Shown: positions 6,981-16,309, counted from the first letter of the stretch. The stretch: 64,000 nucleotides of DNA from Quadrisphaera sp. RL12-1S (GCF_014270065.1 NZ_JACNME010000001.1:248001-312000); one strand, 5' to 3'. Translations and numbers: made by a program. The notes: generated by a model from the sequence alone, not told the origin.

Positions 6981-7508
6981 CTACGAGCGGTGGGTCTCGG
7001 CGCCGGAACGGGCTCCGGAACCCCCCAGGCGCAGGCGCAGCACGTGCGCGTCGACGTCCTCGGGCTGGTAGTAGCGCCGGCGCACCCCGATCCGCTCGAA
7101 CCCGCGGGCCGCGTACAGCGCCGCGGCCGGCGCGTTGTCGGCGCGGACCTCCAGCAGCACCGCGCTGGCGCCGCCCTCGCGCGCCGCGGCGACCAGGGCG
7201 TCGAGCAGGAGCCCGCCGACACCGCGCCGCTGCGCCCCCGGCGCCACGGCGAGGGTCTGCACGTCGGCGTCGGGCCCGGCGAGCGCCAGGCCGCCGTATC
7301 CGAGCAGGGCGCCGTCCCGGTCCTCGGCGGCCAGGTAGGTGCGGCCGGGGGCAGCCAGCTCCGACCAGAACAGCTCCGCGCTCCAGGCGCCGGCGCCGAA
7401 CAGCTCCGCCTCGACGGGGAGCAGCCGCTCGACGTCCCACCAGCGCAGGCGGCGCAGCAGCACGCGGGCGAGGGGGCCCCCCGGGGCGGCCGGGACAGCC
7501 GGGGTCAT
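6981..7508 (-). CDS. rimI: ribosomal protein S18 alanine N-acetyltransferase
   Basis: GNAT-fold acetyltransferase of 175 aa. Seen: the acetyl-CoA pyrophosphate-binding loop VAPGAQRRGVGGLLLDAL and, downstream, NAPAAALYAARGFERIGVRRRYY, typical of RimI. RimI acetylates the N-terminal Ala of S18; in actinobacteria broader N-terminal acetylation has been reported for the family. The ATG at 7508 overlaps the tsaB stop as ATGA. Its place between tsaB and tsaD is a widely conserved arrangement and supports the name. Confidence 0.92.
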   Translation of the reverse strand: MTPAVPAAPGGPLARVLLRRLRWWDVERLLPVEAELFGAGAWSAELFWSELAAPGRTYLAAEDRDGALLGYGGLALAGPDADVQTLAVAPGAQRRGVGGLLLDALVAAAREGGASAVLLEVRADNAPAAALYAARGFERIGVRRRYYQPEDVDAHVLRLRLGGSGARSGAETHRS

Positions 7509-8236
7509 CGGCCGGCGAGCGCCGCGGGGACCTGGGCGTCGGGGCGGCGCAGGTACAGCGGCTGCGCGGGCAGCAGCTCCCCCCCTGCGACCAGCCGCCG
7601 GGCCACGAGGGCGCCGAGCACGCCCGGGTCGGGGTCGAGCGGGAGCGCCACGGGGTCCTGGCCGTCGCCCGGGGCGCCCGCCAGGACGTCGGGGCCCGGG
7701 AGCGCGTCGCGGTACAGCGCGGCACCGCGCCCCACGGCCGGCAACCCCTCGGTGACGACGTCGGCGGCGGCGCTGACGTCGGGGCCCGCGGTGCGGCGCC
7801 AGCCCGAGAGGGCGTCCGCGGGGTCGTCCACCGCCACCCGGGCCCAGTGGACCTCGCGCCGGCGGGCGTCCGCGGCGACGACGAACCCGCCGGCCAGCGG
7901 TCCTCGGCTGCCGACCGGTCCGGCCGCGAGCGCGGTGGCGGCCAGGGCGTCCAGGCTGCTGACCCCGTGCACCGGCAGGCCGAGCGCCTCGCCGAGCGCG
8001 AGGGCGGTCACCACGCCGACGCGCAGGCCGGTGAACGGCGCGGGCCCGACGCCCACGGCCACCGCCCGCAGGTCGCGGCGGTCCGCACCGGCGCTCGCCA
8101 GGACGGACCGGACGGCCGGCGCGAGCAGCTCGCCGTGACGGCGCGCGTCGAGGTGCTGCTCGTGGGCGAGGACCCGCTCGCCCTCCAGGAGGGCGACGCC
8201 GACGGCGGAGGAGGTGTCGAGGGCGAGCAGCAGCAC
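7505..8236 (-). CDS. tsaB: tRNA threonylcarbamoyladenosine biosynthesis protein TsaB
   Basis: Inactive TsaD paralogue that scaffolds the TsaBDE complex. Seen: LLLALDTSSAVGVALLEG at the N-terminus, RRHGELLAPAV, and VGVGPAPFTGLRVGV, the standard TsaB signature. The frame is open upstream to 8365, but homology begins at the GTG at 8236 (243 aa). A -10-like TACGCT lies 7 bases before that GTG. The 3' end overlaps rimI by 4 bases. Its usual neighbour tsaE is 2.4 kb away, separated by the plus-strand marR-MFS pair. Confidence 0.93.
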   Translation of the reverse strand: MLLLALDTSSAVGVALLEGERVLAHEQHLDARRHGELLAPAVRSVLASAGADRRDLRAVAVGVGPAPFTGLRVGVVTALALGEALGLPVHGVSSLDALAATALAAGPVGSRGPLAGGFVVAADARRREVHWARVAVDDPADALSGWRRTAGPDVSAAADVVTEGLPAVGRGAALYRDALPGPDVLAGAPGDGQDPVALPLDPDPGVLGALVARRLVAGGELLPAQPLYLRRPDAQVPAALAGR

Positions 8237-8243
8237 GGCCAGC

Positions 8244-8249
8244 AGCGTA
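8244..8249 (-). promoter_or_regulatory. candidate -10 box for tsaB (leaderless)
   Basis: TACGCT on the minus strand lies 7 bases before the tsaB GTG, so transcription would begin at the start codon. No Shine-Dalgarno or good -35 box is visible. Confidence 0.4.
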
Positions 8250-8295
8250 GGCCGCCCGGGTGGCGCGGCCACCCGCCACCCGACGCGCCGGAGAA

Positions 8296-8329
8296 GTTGC
8301 TTGCACGCTGCACACAACAGTCCTAGAGT
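8296..8329 (+). promoter_or_regulatory. marR promoter with overlapping operator-like inverted repeat
   Basis: TTGCAC (8301-8306) and TAGAGT (8324-8329) are 17 bases apart, a very good promoter. Transcription would start at or next to the GTG at 8338, so the mRNA would be leaderless. The inverted repeat GTTG-N2-TGCA-CGC-TGCA-N2-CAAC at 8296-8318 covers the -35 box. Autorepression by the MarR protein is the natural reading. Confidence 0.65.
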
Positions 8330-8337
8330 CATTGCTT

Positions 8338-8820
8338 GTGACATCCATCGACACGTCGAGCGCACCGGCGCGCACGCCGGCCGCCGAGGACCTGGTGGAG
8401 GAGTTCGGCTCGCTCATGCGCGTCGTCCACCTCTACAAGGCCCAGTCGGCGACGCGCTCGGCGCACTCCCTGCTCTTCCCGGTGACCCACCACGGGCCGC
8501 TGCGCACCACCGCCCTGGCCGAGCTGGTCCACGCGGACCCGTCCACCACCAGCCGCCAGGTCGCCGAGCTGGTCGCCGAGGGCCTGGTCGAGCGCCAGGA
8601 CGACCCGGCCGACCGCCGCGCCTGCCTCATCGCCACCACCGCCGCGGGTCGCGCCGCGGTCTCCGCGCTGCGCGCCCAGCGCGCCCGCGTCTTCGCCGAG
8701 GCCCTGTCCGACTGGGCCCCCGAGGAGATCACCTCGTTCACCGCTGACCTGCGCCGCTTCCGGGAGGCGCTCGCCGCCTCCGCGCTCTCCCCCTCCACCA
8801 CCTCCCCCCAGGAGTCGTGA
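8338..8820 (+). CDS. MarR family transcriptional regulator
   Basis: Winged-helix regulator of 160 aa. Seen: a helix-turn-helix region TTALAELVHADPSTTSRQVA, then the wing VERQDDPADRRACLIATTAAG, the DxRxx pattern typical of MarR proteins. I chose GTG at 8338 because the promoter and operator lie immediately upstream; the frame is open further, but an earlier start would contain the operator. The stop overlaps the MFS start by one base (TGATG). The family usually represses itself and an adjacent efflux gene and is released by small phenolic or drug ligands; the ligand here is unknown. Confidence 0.92.
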   Translation: MTSIDTSSAPARTPAAEDLVEEFGSLMRVVHLYKAQSATRSAHSLLFPVTHHGPLRTTALAELVHADPSTTSRQVAELVAEGLVERQDDPADRRACLIATTAAGRAAVSALRAQRARVFAEALSDWAPEEITSFTADLRRFREALAASALSPSTTSPQES

Positions 8821-10571
8821 TGTCCTCCACCGCAGCGGCGCACCCCGCCGCCCCCGCCCCCACCGGGGCGTTCACGCACCGCCAGATCATGACCATCCTG
8901 TCCGGCCTGCTGCTGGGCATGTTCCTCGCCGCGCTCGACCAGACGGTCGTCTCCACCGCCATCCGCACCATCGCGGACGACCTGCAGGGCTACTCCCTGC
9001 AGGCGTGGGCCACGACGGCGTTCCTCATCACCTCGACGATCTCCACGCCGCTGTACGGCAAGCTCTCCGACATCTACGGCCGCAAGCCGTTCTACCTGTT
9101 CGCCATCGCCGTCTTCGTCGTCGGCTCGGTGCTCTGCGCCTTCTCGTGGTCGATGTACTCCCTCGCCGCCTTCCGTGCGGTGCAGGGCGTCGGCGCCGGC
9201 GGCCTCATGAGCCTGGCCTTCGCGATCCTCGGCGACATCGTGCCGCCGCGCGAGCGCTCCCGGTACCAGGCGTTCTTCATGGCCGTCTTCGGCTCCTCCT
9301 CCGTGCTGGGCCCGGTCATCGGCGGTGTCCTCGCCGGCCAGAGCTCGCTGCTCGGCCTCACCGGGTGGCGCTGGATCTTCTTCGTCAACGTGCCGCTCGG
9401 CGTCGTCGCCTTCCTCGTCGTGGGCCGGGTGCTGCGCATCCCCCACGTCCGCCGCGACCACCGCATCGACTGGTGGGGCGCCGCCTCCCTCGTCCTCGCC
9501 CTGGTGCCGATGCTCATCGTGGCCGAGCAGGGCCGCGAGTGGGGCTGGGGCTCCACGAGCTCGGTCGTCTGCTACGTCCTGGCCGTCGTCGGCATCGCGG
9601 CGTTCGTCGTCGCCGAGCGCGTCATGGGTGACGAGGCGCTGCTGCCGCCGCGCATGTTCGGCGAGCGCACCTTCTCCATCGGCATCGTCAGCAGCTTCAT
9701 CGTGGGCATGGGCATGTTCGGCGGGATGCTGCTGCTGCCGCAGTACCTGCAGGTGGTCAAGGGCTCCTCGCCCACCGTGGCCGGCCTGCAGACCCTGCCG
9801 CTGATGCTCGGCATCATGAGCGCCGCCGCGGTCTCCGGCCGCATCACCAGCAAGACCGGGCGCTACAAGGTCTTCCCGGTGGTCGGCACGGCCGTCCTCG
9901 CCGTCGCCCTGGTCCTGTTCTCCTTCGTCGGCGCGGACACGCCGCTGGTCACCACCATGGCGATCATGCTGCTGTTCGGCATGGGCCTCGGCCTGAACAT
10001 GCAGTCGGTGATCCTCGCCGTCCAGAACGCCGTCAACCCCCGCGACATGGGCGTGGCCACCTCCTCGGTGACCTTCTTCCGCCAGATGGGCGGCACGCTC
10101 GGCGCCGCGGTGTTCCTGTCGCTGCTGTTCAGCCTCGTGGTGGGCCGCATCGCGACCGCGTTCACCGAGGCCCGGGGCACGGCCGCCTTCCAGCAGGCCC
10201 TGGCCGCCGACCCCGCCCAGGCCCGGACGCTGGCCAGCGCCACCTCCGGGGGCGGCTCGCTCAACGACACGTCGTTCCTCAACAGCCTCGACGACGTCAT
10301 CGCCCACCCGTTCCGGGTCGGCTTCTCCTCCGCGATGGACACGATCTTCCTCATCGCGGCGGGCGTCATGGTGGTCGGCTTCCTCGTCACCCTGTTCCTG
10401 CCGGAGAAGCCGCTGCGCGCCACGGCCGGCGTCCAGGCCCAGGCCGAGGACGCGGCGGCCCAGCAGGCGGCCGACGGTGCCGCCGCCGCGGTCGCCGCCG
10501 CGGCGCCGACCTCCACCACCCCCGTGGTGGAGGAGGACGACGACGACCGCAGGGTCGGCGCCTCCCGCTGA
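8820..10571 (+). CDS. MFS drug efflux transporter, DHA2 (EmrB/QacA) type
   Basis: Proton-coupled efflux pump of 583 aa with about 14 hydrophobic segments. Seen: ALDQTVVSTAIRTIADDL in the first segment (the Asp is a DHA2 mark), motif A GKLSDIYGRKPFYL and a motif C region GSSSVLGPVIGG. The C-terminus has a cytoplasmic Ala-rich and acidic tail of about 50 residues. ATG at 8820 is preferred over GTG at 8817 because AGGAG ends 5 bases before it. It is translationally coupled to marR, so expression is probably controlled by that repressor. The substrate cannot be read from sequence. Confidence 0.93.
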   Translation: MSSTAAAHPAAPAPTGAFTHRQIMTILSGLLLGMFLAALDQTVVSTAIRTIADDLQGYSLQAWATTAFLITSTISTPLYGKLSDIYGRKPFYLFAIAVFVVGSVLCAFSWSMYSLAAFRAVQGVGAGGLMSLAFAILGDIVPPRERSRYQAFFMAVFGSSSVLGPVIGGVLAGQSSLLGLTGWRWIFFVNVPLGVVAFLVVGRVLRIPHVRRDHRIDWWGAASLVLALVPMLIVAEQGREWGWGSTSSVVCYVLAVVGIAAFVVAERVMGDEALLPPRMFGERTFSIGIVSSFIVGMGMFGGMLLLPQYLQVVKGSSPTVAGLQTLPLMLGIMSAAAVSGRITSKTGRYKVFPVVGTAVLAVALVLFSFVGADTPLVTTMAIMLLFGMGLGLNMQSVILAVQNAVNPRDMGVATSSVTFFRQMGGTLGAAVFLSLLFSLVVGRIATAFTEARGTAAFQQALAADPAQARTLASATSGGGSLNDTSFLNSLDDVIAHPFRVGFSSAMDTIFLIAAGVMVVGFLVTLFLPEKPLRATAGVQAQAEDAAAQQAADGAAAAVAAAAPTSTTPVVEEDDDDRRVGASR

Positions 10572-10600
10572 CGCCACGACCACCGGGCCCTCCCGGTGAC

Positions 10601-10649
10601 CACGCAGGAGACCCGCACCCCGGCGCCCGGGGTGCGGGTCTCCTGCGTG
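10601..10649. terminator. bidirectional terminator between the MFS gene and tsaE
   Basis: Two 23-base perfect arms (10601-10623 and 10627-10649) enclose a 3-base loop. It lies between the convergent MFS and tsaE genes. Confidence 0.85.
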
Positions 10650-10674
10650 AGCAGCGACCGGCGCGCGCCGGCGC

Positions 10675-11172
10675 TCAGGGAGCGGGCAGCTCCACGCCCT
10701 GCCAGCGGACCCCGACCCCGCGCAGGACCACCCGCCGCACCTCGCCGTCGGCCTCGGTGGAGGGACGCTCCAGCTGCACCTCCAGGCGGTCGGACGCCAG
10801 CTGCTCCACCAGTCCCGCGCCCCACTCGACCACGGTGACCGCCTCCTCCAGGGAGGCGTCCAGGTCGAGGTCGTCCACCTCGCCGGCCGAGCCGAGCCGG
10901 TAGGCGTCCACGTGCACGAGGGCCGGCCCGCCGACGAGGGAGGGGTGCACCCGGGAGATGACGAACGTCGGCGAGGTCACCGGACCGCGGACCCCGAGAC
11001 CGTCCCCGAGGCCCTGGGCCAGCGTGGTCTTGCCCGCGCCCAGGTCACCGGTGAGGACGACGAGGTCCCCGGGGCGCAGGAGCCGTGCGAGCGCACGGCC
11101 CAGCTCGTGCATGTCCTCGGCGGTCGGCACCGCCAGCACCTGCTCCTGCTCCTGCGTCGAGCGCGCGGTCAC
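10675..11172 (-). CDS. tsaE: tRNA threonylcarbamoyladenosine biosynthesis ATPase TsaE
   Basis: P-loop ATPase that cycles the TsaB-TsaD complex during t6A synthesis. Seen: TGDLGAGKTTLAQGLGDGL (Walker A) near residues 41-59, TSPTFVISR and a VVEWGAGL motif near residues 113-120. The length, 165 aa, is normal. GTG at 11172 overlaps the alr stop as GTGA, so translation is probably coupled. The usual continuation into tsaB is broken here by the marR-MFS insertion and a strong terminator. Confidence 0.95.
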   Translation of the reverse strand: MTARSTQEQEQVLAVPTAEDMHELGRALARLLRPGDLVVLTGDLGAGKTTLAQGLGDGLGVRGPVTSPTFVISRVHPSLVGGPALVHVDAYRLGSAGEVDDLDLDASLEEAVTVVEWGAGLVEQLASDRLEVQLERPSTEADGEVRRVVLRGVGVRWQGVELPAP

Positions 11173-12437
11173 AGCCCTGGCCCTCCCTGCTCGCTGGTCT
11201 CGTGGCCGGTGGTCTGGCCGGTGTCCTGGTCGTCATCGGTCGCCGGTGCCCCGGCGGAGCCGGTGTACCGGCGGGGCAGCCGCGCGGAGACCCGCGCCAC
11301 CACCTCGTAGCCGATGGTGCCGCACGCCCGGGCCCAGTCGTCAGCGGTGGGGGCGCCGAGCGCGCCGTCGCCGAACAGCTCCACGAGGTCACCCGCGGCG
11401 GCCCGCTCCGCCCCCGGAAGGCCTGACAGGTCCACCACGAACTGGTCCATGCAGACCCGGCCGGCCACGGTGGTGCGGCCCCCCGCCACCACCACCGGGC
11501 CCACGCCGCTGGCCGCGCGGGGCACGCCGTCGGCGTACCCCAGGGGCACCAGGGCCAGCCGCGTCGGACGGTCGGTGGTGTAGGTGTGCCCGTACGAGAC
11601 GCCCTGCCCCGCCTCCACGTCCTTGACCAGCGCCAGGCGCGTCCGCACGGACATCGCGGGTCGCAGCCCCAGCTGCTCGGAGCTGCCCACGCCGTCGCCC
11701 GGCGACAGCCCGTAGAGGGCGATGCCCGGTCGCACGAGGTCGTACCGGAGACCGGGGTCGGTGAGGACGGCGGCGGAGTTGGCCAGGTGCCGCACCGCGA
11801 AGGTGGCGCCGAGGTCCTCCGCGACCTCCAGCGCGCGCTCGAACGCCTCGCGCTGCCGCGCCAGGCTGGGATGCCCCGGCTCGTCGGCGCGGGCCAGGTG
11901 CGACCACGCGCCCACCAGCTCGGCGGTCCCGTCAGCCCGGGCGCGCAGGGCGGCCCGCACCGCGTCCGGCCAGCCCGCGGCGGTCGCGCCGCCGCGCCCC
12001 ATCCCGGTCTCGGCCTCCAGGTGCAGCCGCACGGGCCGGCCCGCGGCGCGTGCGGCGTCCGCGAGGACCTCCACGGCGTCGGCGGAGGACGCCGAGAGGT
12101 CCACCCCGGCGGCCACCGCGGCCGCCACGTCCTGCCCGGGTGCCCACAGCCAGCACAGCACCGGGGCGTCGACCCCGCCCGCGCGCAGGGCCAGCGCCTC
12201 CGCCAGCTGCGCCACGCCCAGCCAGGTGGCTCCGCCGGCGAGGGCGGCCCGCGCGACGGGAACGAGCCCGTGGCCGTACGCGTCGGCCTTGACCACCGCC
12301 ATGACCGCTGCGGGAGCGGCCCGCTCGACGAGCAGGGCGGCGTTGGCGGCGATGGCGTCCAGGTCCACCACCACCTGGCCCGTCCAGTGCTCGTGCCAGC
12401 GGCCGCCGCTCAGGCCGTCGCTCAGGTCGCTGCTCAC
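11169..12437 (-). CDS. alr: alanine racemase
   Basis: PLP enzyme that makes D-alanine for peptidoglycan. Seen: AVVKADAYGHG with the PLP lysine, GMGRGG, and near the C-terminus VCMDQFVVDLSG, all canonical. Among possible starts, GTG at 12437 overlaps the nnrD stop as GTGA and has GGGAG 8 bases upstream (422 aa). GTG at 12446 would add three residues but lacks a ribosome-binding site. It sits between nnrD and tsaE, as in many actinobacteria. Confidence 0.96.
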   Translation of the reverse strand: MSSDLSDGLSGGRWHEHWTGQVVVDLDAIAANAALLVERAAPAAVMAVVKADAYGHGLVPVARAALAGGATWLGVAQLAEALALRAGGVDAPVLCWLWAPGQDVAAAVAAGVDLSASSADAVEVLADAARAAGRPVRLHLEAETGMGRGGATAAGWPDAVRAALRARADGTAELVGAWSHLARADEPGHPSLARQREAFERALEVAEDLGATFAVRHLANSAAVLTDPGLRYDLVRPGIALYGLSPGDGVGSSEQLGLRPAMSVRTRLALVKDVEAGQGVSYGHTYTTDRPTRLALVPLGYADGVPRAASGVGPVVVAGGRTTVAGRVCMDQFVVDLSGLPGAERAAAGDLVELFGDGALGAPTADDWARACGTIGYEVVARVSARLPRRYTGSAGAPATDDDQDTGQTTGHETSEQGGPGL

Positions 12438-14002
12438 GAGGGCCACTCCCGCCGGGTCAGGAGGTGGGCGACCACGCCGGGAACCGCCCGCGCCACCGCC
12501 TCGGCGTGCAGGGGGCCACCCCCGCTGGCCACCACCGCGGCGCGGCCGTGCACGGCCGTGGCCAGGGCCCCGGCGTCGAAGGGGTCCAGCCCCGCCGCCA
12601 GGAGCGTCCCGGCCACGCCCGCGAGCACGTCACCGGCGCCCGCGGTGCCGAGCCAGCCCGGCCCGTCGGTCTGCGAGCGCACCCACCCGCCGGGGGTGAC
12701 CACCAGCGTCGTGGACCCCTTGAGCAGGACGACGGCGCCGGTCCTGCGCGCCGCGCGCTGCGCGTGCTCAAGCGGGCGGTCCTCGACGGCGGCGCGCTCG
12801 ACCTGCCCGTCCCCGTCCCCGAGGTCGGTCAGCAGCCGGGCGAGCTCCCCGGCGTGCGGGGTGAGCAGCACTGACGTGCGCGCGGGGTCGAGCGGTCCGC
12901 GCTCGCGCACGCGCCGTGCCAGGGCGGGCAGCGCGCCGGCGTCCAGCAGGCACGGCACGCCGTCCGTGCCGTCGTCGGGGGTGGCGGCGGCCAGGGCGTG
13001 CGCCACGGGACCGGCCTGGGCGTCGTCGTCGGGGTCGACGCCGGAGCCGACGGCCCACGCCTGCACCCGGCCGGGCCCCGGGACCACCTCGGGCAGCCGC
13101 TGGCGCACGAGGTCGCTGGCGCGGGGCGGGCCGACGTAGCGGACCATCCCGGCCCCGGCCAGCACCGCCGCGGTGGTGCACAGCAGCGCGGCGCCGGTGT
13201 ACGTGTCACCGCCGGCCACCACGCCGAGCACGCCGCGGGAGTACTTGTCGTCGTCGGGACCCGGCACGGGCCACAGCAGCGCCGCCTGCTCGGGGTCGAA
13301 CTCCTCCACCGCGGCCGGTCCCAGCACGGCGGGGTCGAGGCCGATGTCGACGACGACGACGCGCCCCGCCGCCCGGGACGCGGGCGGCAGCAGCAGTGCG
13401 GGCTTCGCGGTGCCGAAGGTCACCGTCACGTCGGCGTGGACGCAGGCCGGTCGCCCGTCCGCGTGTCGCGGGAGCTCGCCGCTGCCGGCGGCGACCCCGC
13501 TGGGCACGTCCACGGCCACGACGAGCGCCCGCGCGGGCACCGCCTCCACCAGGGCGGAGGCGGAGGCGTCCAGCCCGGGACGGCCACCGGTGCCGAGCAG
13601 CCCGTCCAGCACCACGTCAGCGGCCGCGAGCGCGGAGCGGGCCGCGACGCCGTCCGCGGCGGGGGGCAACACCCTGCCGCCGGCCGCCCGCAGGGCCGCC
13701 AGACCGCCGGCGTGCGCGCGGGCGCCGGACTGCAGGGCCACCACGTGCACCCCGCCGGCCGCGAGGCGGGCCCCCGCGTGCAGGGCGTCCCCGCCGTTGC
13801 TGCCGGGCCCGACGAGGAGCACCGCGCGCGCCCCGTAGAGGCGGCCGCGCCGGCGGCGGACCTCACCGGCCACCACGGCGGCGAGCCCAGCGGCCGCGCG
13901 GAGCATGAGCGGGCCGTCGTGCCCGGCCGGGCGACCGGCCAGGCCGGGGTCGGCGGCCTGCTCGGCGCGCCGGACGGCCTCGACGGTGTGGGCGGCGGTC
14001 AC
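12434..14002 (-). CDS. nnrD: bifunctional NAD(P)H-hydrate epimerase / ADP-dependent dehydratase
   Basis: Repairs hydrated NADH and NADPH. The N-terminal half (YjeF_N, ~1-215) carries [19 protein letters not shown] and the catalytic-region [18 protein letters not shown]. The C-terminal half is a ribokinase-like dehydratase with [12 protein letters not shown] near 370 and [16 protein letters not shown] near 470. The length, 522 aa, fits the fused enzyme. GTG at 14002 overlaps the acpS stop as GTGA. The acpS-nnrD-alr-tsaE order suggests a single transcript. Confidence 0.94.
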   Translation of the reverse strand: MTAAHTVEAVRRAEQAADPGLAGRPAGHDGPLMLRAAAGLAAVVAGEVRRRRGRLYGARAVLLVGPGSNGGDALHAGARLAAGGVHVVALQSGARAHAGGLAALRAAGGRVLPPAADGVAARSALAAADVVLDGLLGTGGRPGLDASASALVEAVPARALVVAVDVPSGVAAGSGELPRHADGRPACVHADVTVTFGTAKPALLLPPASRAAGRVVVVDIGLDPAVLGPAAVEEFDPEQAALLWPVPGPDDDKYSRGVLGVVAGGDTYTGAALLCTTAAVLAGAGMVRYVGPPRASDLVRQRLPEVVPGPGRVQAWAVGSGVDPDDDAQAGPVAHALAAATPDDGTDGVPCLLDAGALPALARRVRERGPLDPARTSVLLTPHAGELARLLTDLGDGDGQVERAAVEDRPLEHAQRAARRTGAVVLLKGSTTLVVTPGGWVRSQTDGPGWLGTAGAGDVLAGVAGTLLAAGLDPFDAGALATAVHGRAAVVASGGGPLHAEAVARAVPGVVAHLLTRREWPS

Positions 14003-14358
14003 GGGGTCCCACCCTCGGCCACCACGACGGCGGACGCGACCCCGGCGTCGTGGGTGAGGGAGACGTGCCAGGAGGTGACGCCGAGCGCGGCGGCCGCGGC
14101 CGCCACGCTCCCGCGCACCCGCAGCGCGGGACGCCCCGACGCGGTGCGCTCGACCTCGGCGTCGTGCCAGGCCAGGCCGCCGGGCGCGCCGAGGGCCTTG
14201 GCCACGGCCTCCTTGGCGGCGAACCGCGCCGCCAGGGACTCCAGCGGCAGGTCGCGCTCGGCGGGGGTGAAGAGCCTGTCCCGCAGCGCGGGCGTGCGGG
14301 ACAGGGTGCGCCCGAACCTCTCCACGCCCACGACGTCGATGCCCACGCCGACGATCAC
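13999..14358 (-). CDS. acpS: holo-[acyl-carrier-protein] synthase
   Basis: Phosphopantetheinyl transferase that charges ACP from coenzyme A, 119 aa. Seen: [13 protein letters not shown] at the N-terminus, with the Mg-binding Asp, and [16 protein letters not shown] near 65-80, both AcpS signatures, then WHVSLTHD. The GTG start at 14358 is the first in the frame that keeps the conserved N-terminus. It lies 30 bases after the glmS stop. Confidence 0.95.
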   Translation of the reverse strand: MIVGVGIDVVGVERFGRTLSRTPALRDRLFTPAERDLPLESLAARFAAKEAVAKALGAPGGLAWHDAEVERTASGRPALRVRGSVAAAAAALGVTSWHVSLTHDAGVASAVVVAEGGTP

Positions 14359-14388
14359 GGAGCTGTCACCGCCGGACCTCCTGGACCC

Positions 14389-16302
14389 TCACTCGACGGT
14401 GACGGACTTGGCGAGGTTGCGCGGCTGGTCGACGTCCAGGCCCTTGGCGCTGGCCACCTCCATCGCGAACACCTGCAGCGGGACCACCGTCACCAGCGGC
14501 GCCATGAGCGTGGGGACCCGGGGCACGCGCACCACGAGGTCCGCCGAGCCGAGCACCGCGTCGTCGCCGTCCTCGGCGATGACGATGGTGCGGGCGCCGC
14601 GGGCGCGGACCTCCTGCGCGTTGGAGACGACCTTGGCGTGCAGGGAGTCGCGGCTGTCGGGCGAGGGCACGATGACGAACACCGGCTGCCCCTCCTCCAC
14701 CAGCGCGATGGGGCCGTGCTTGAGCTCGCCGGCGGCGAAGCCCTCGGCGTGCAGGTACGCCAGCTCCTTGAGCTTCAGCGCGCCCTCCAGCGCCACCGGG
14801 TACCCGACGTGCCGGCCCAGGAAGAGCACCGACTTCGAGTCCGCCAGCTCGCGGGCCAGCTCGCGGACCTGGTCGGACCGGTCCAGCACGGTCTGCACGG
14901 CGTCGGGCATGGCGTGCAGCTGGCCCAGCACCGTGCGCACCTCGTCGGCGAACATGTTGCCGCGCAGCTGCGCCAGGTACAGGCCCAGCAGGTAGCACGC
15001 CGTGATCTGCGCGAGGAAGGCCTTCGTGGAGGCCACCGCCACCTCGGGACCGGCGTGCGTGTAGAGCGCGGCGTCGGACTCCCGGGGGATGGTGGCGCCC
15101 TGGGTGTTGCAGATGGCGAGCACCTTGGCGCCCTGCTCGCGGGCGTGGCGGATCGCCATGACCACGTCCATCGTCTCCCCCGACTGGGAGATGGCGACGA
15201 CGAGGGTCCGCTCGGTGAGCACCGGGTCCCGGTAGCGGAACTCGTGGGCGAGCTCCACCTCCACCGGGATCCGGCACCAGTGCTCGACCGCGTACTTGGC
15301 CACGTGGCCCGCGTAGGCGGCGGTGCCGCACGCGATGACGATGATCTTGTCCGTGCGGCGCAGGACGGCGGTGTCCATGCGGAGCTCGTCGAGCACGAGC
15401 GCCCCGCTGGCGTCGGTGCGGCCGAGCAGCGTGTCGGCCACGGCCTTCGGCTGCTCGTGGATCTCCTTGTCCATGTACCACTGGTAGCCGCCCTTCTCGG
15501 CGGCCGCGGCGTCCCAGTCGACGGTGAACGCGCGCGGGGTCACCGGAGCGCCGTCGAACCCGGTGACCTCCACGCTGGTGGCGGTGATGGTCGCCACCTG
15601 GTCCTGGCCCAGCTCCAGCGCGCTGCGGGTCCGGCCGATGAACGCGGCGACGTCGGACCCGAGGTAGTTGGCGCCCTCCCCCAGGCCGACCACGAGGGGG
15701 GAGTTGCGGCGGGCGCCCACGACGGTGCCGGGGGCGTCGACGTGCACCGCGAGGAGGGTGAACGCGCCCTCCAGGTCGGCGCACACCTGGCGCATCGCCG
15801 TGGTCAGGTCGGCACCGGCGGCCACGGCCCGGCCGAGCAGGTGGGCGACCACCTCGGTGTCGGTCTGCGAGGTGAACGGCACGCCCTGTTCGACGAGCTC
15901 GGCCTTGAGGACCGCGTAGTTCTCGATGATCCCGTTGTGGATCACGGCGAGGCGGCCGTCGGCGCTGGTGTGCGGGTGGGCGTTGGCGTCGGTGGGCCCG
16001 CCGTGGGTGGCCCAGCGGGTGTGGCCGATGGCGGCCGCGGCGTCGGGGAGGGGCTCGGCCTCGAGGGCCTCCACGAGCCGCGCCAGCCGGCCCGCGCGCT
16101 TGGTGACGCGCAGCTCGTGCTGGTCCCCGCCGCCGGTCGCGGCGCCCTCCACCTCGGTGACGACGGCCACGCCGGCGCTGTCGTAGCCCCGGTACTCCAG
16201 CCGCCGCAGACCCTCCAGGACCACCGCGAGGGCCTCACCACCGGTGGGTCCGCTGGGCCGGACGGTGGGACGGGGACCTGCGTAGCCCACGATGCCGCAC
16301 AT
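14389..16302 (-). CDS. glmS: glutamine--fructose-6-phosphate aminotransferase (isomerizing)
   Basis: First step of UDP-GlcNAc synthesis for the cell wall. The N-terminal glutaminase starts MCGIVGYAG; Cys2 becomes the nucleophile after Met removal, which fixes the start at 16302. HNGIIENY and the SQTDTEVVAHLL region follow. Two SIS domains bind the sugar (SQSGETMDVV, STKAFLAQ). The C-terminus PRNLAKSVTVE is canonical. The length is 637 aa. A -10-like TAGCCT lies 7 bases upstream, so the transcript may be leaderless. glmM is 2 kb upstream on the same strand, so both hexosamine steps are encoded here. Confidence 0.97.
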   Translation of the reverse strand: MCGIVGYAGPRPTVRPSGPTGGEALAVVLEGLRRLEYRGYDSAGVAVVTEVEGAATGGGDQHELRVTKRAGRLARLVEALEAEPLPDAAAAIGHTRWATHGGPTDANAHPHTSADGRLAVIHNGIIENYAVLKAELVEQGVPFTSQTDTEVVAHLLGRAVAAGADLTTAMRQVCADLEGAFTLLAVHVDAPGTVVGARRNSPLVVGLGEGANYLGSDVAAFIGRTRSALELGQDQVATITATSVEVTGFDGAPVTPRAFTVDWDAAAAEKGGYQWYMDKEIHEQPKAVADTLLGRTDASGALVLDELRMDTAVLRRTDKIIVIACGTAAYAGHVAKYAVEHWCRIPVEVELAHEFRYRDPVLTERTLVVAISQSGETMDVVMAIRHAREQGAKVLAICNTQGATIPRESDAALYTHAGPEVAVASTKAFLAQITACYLLGLYLAQLRGNMFADEVRTVLGQLHAMPDAVQTVLDRSDQVRELARELADSKSVLFLGRHVGYPVALEGALKLKELAYLHAEGFAAGELKHGPIALVEEGQPVFVIVPSPDSRDSLHAKVVSNAQEVRARGARTIVIAEDGDDAVLGSADLVVRVPRVPTLMAPLVTVVPLQVFAMEVASAKGLDVDQPRNLAKSVTVE

Positions 16303-16309
16303 GGCGGGA

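Noticed and set aside
12434-12480. Possible T-box or other leader controlling alr
   Set aside because: alr overlaps the nnrD stop; there is no leader.
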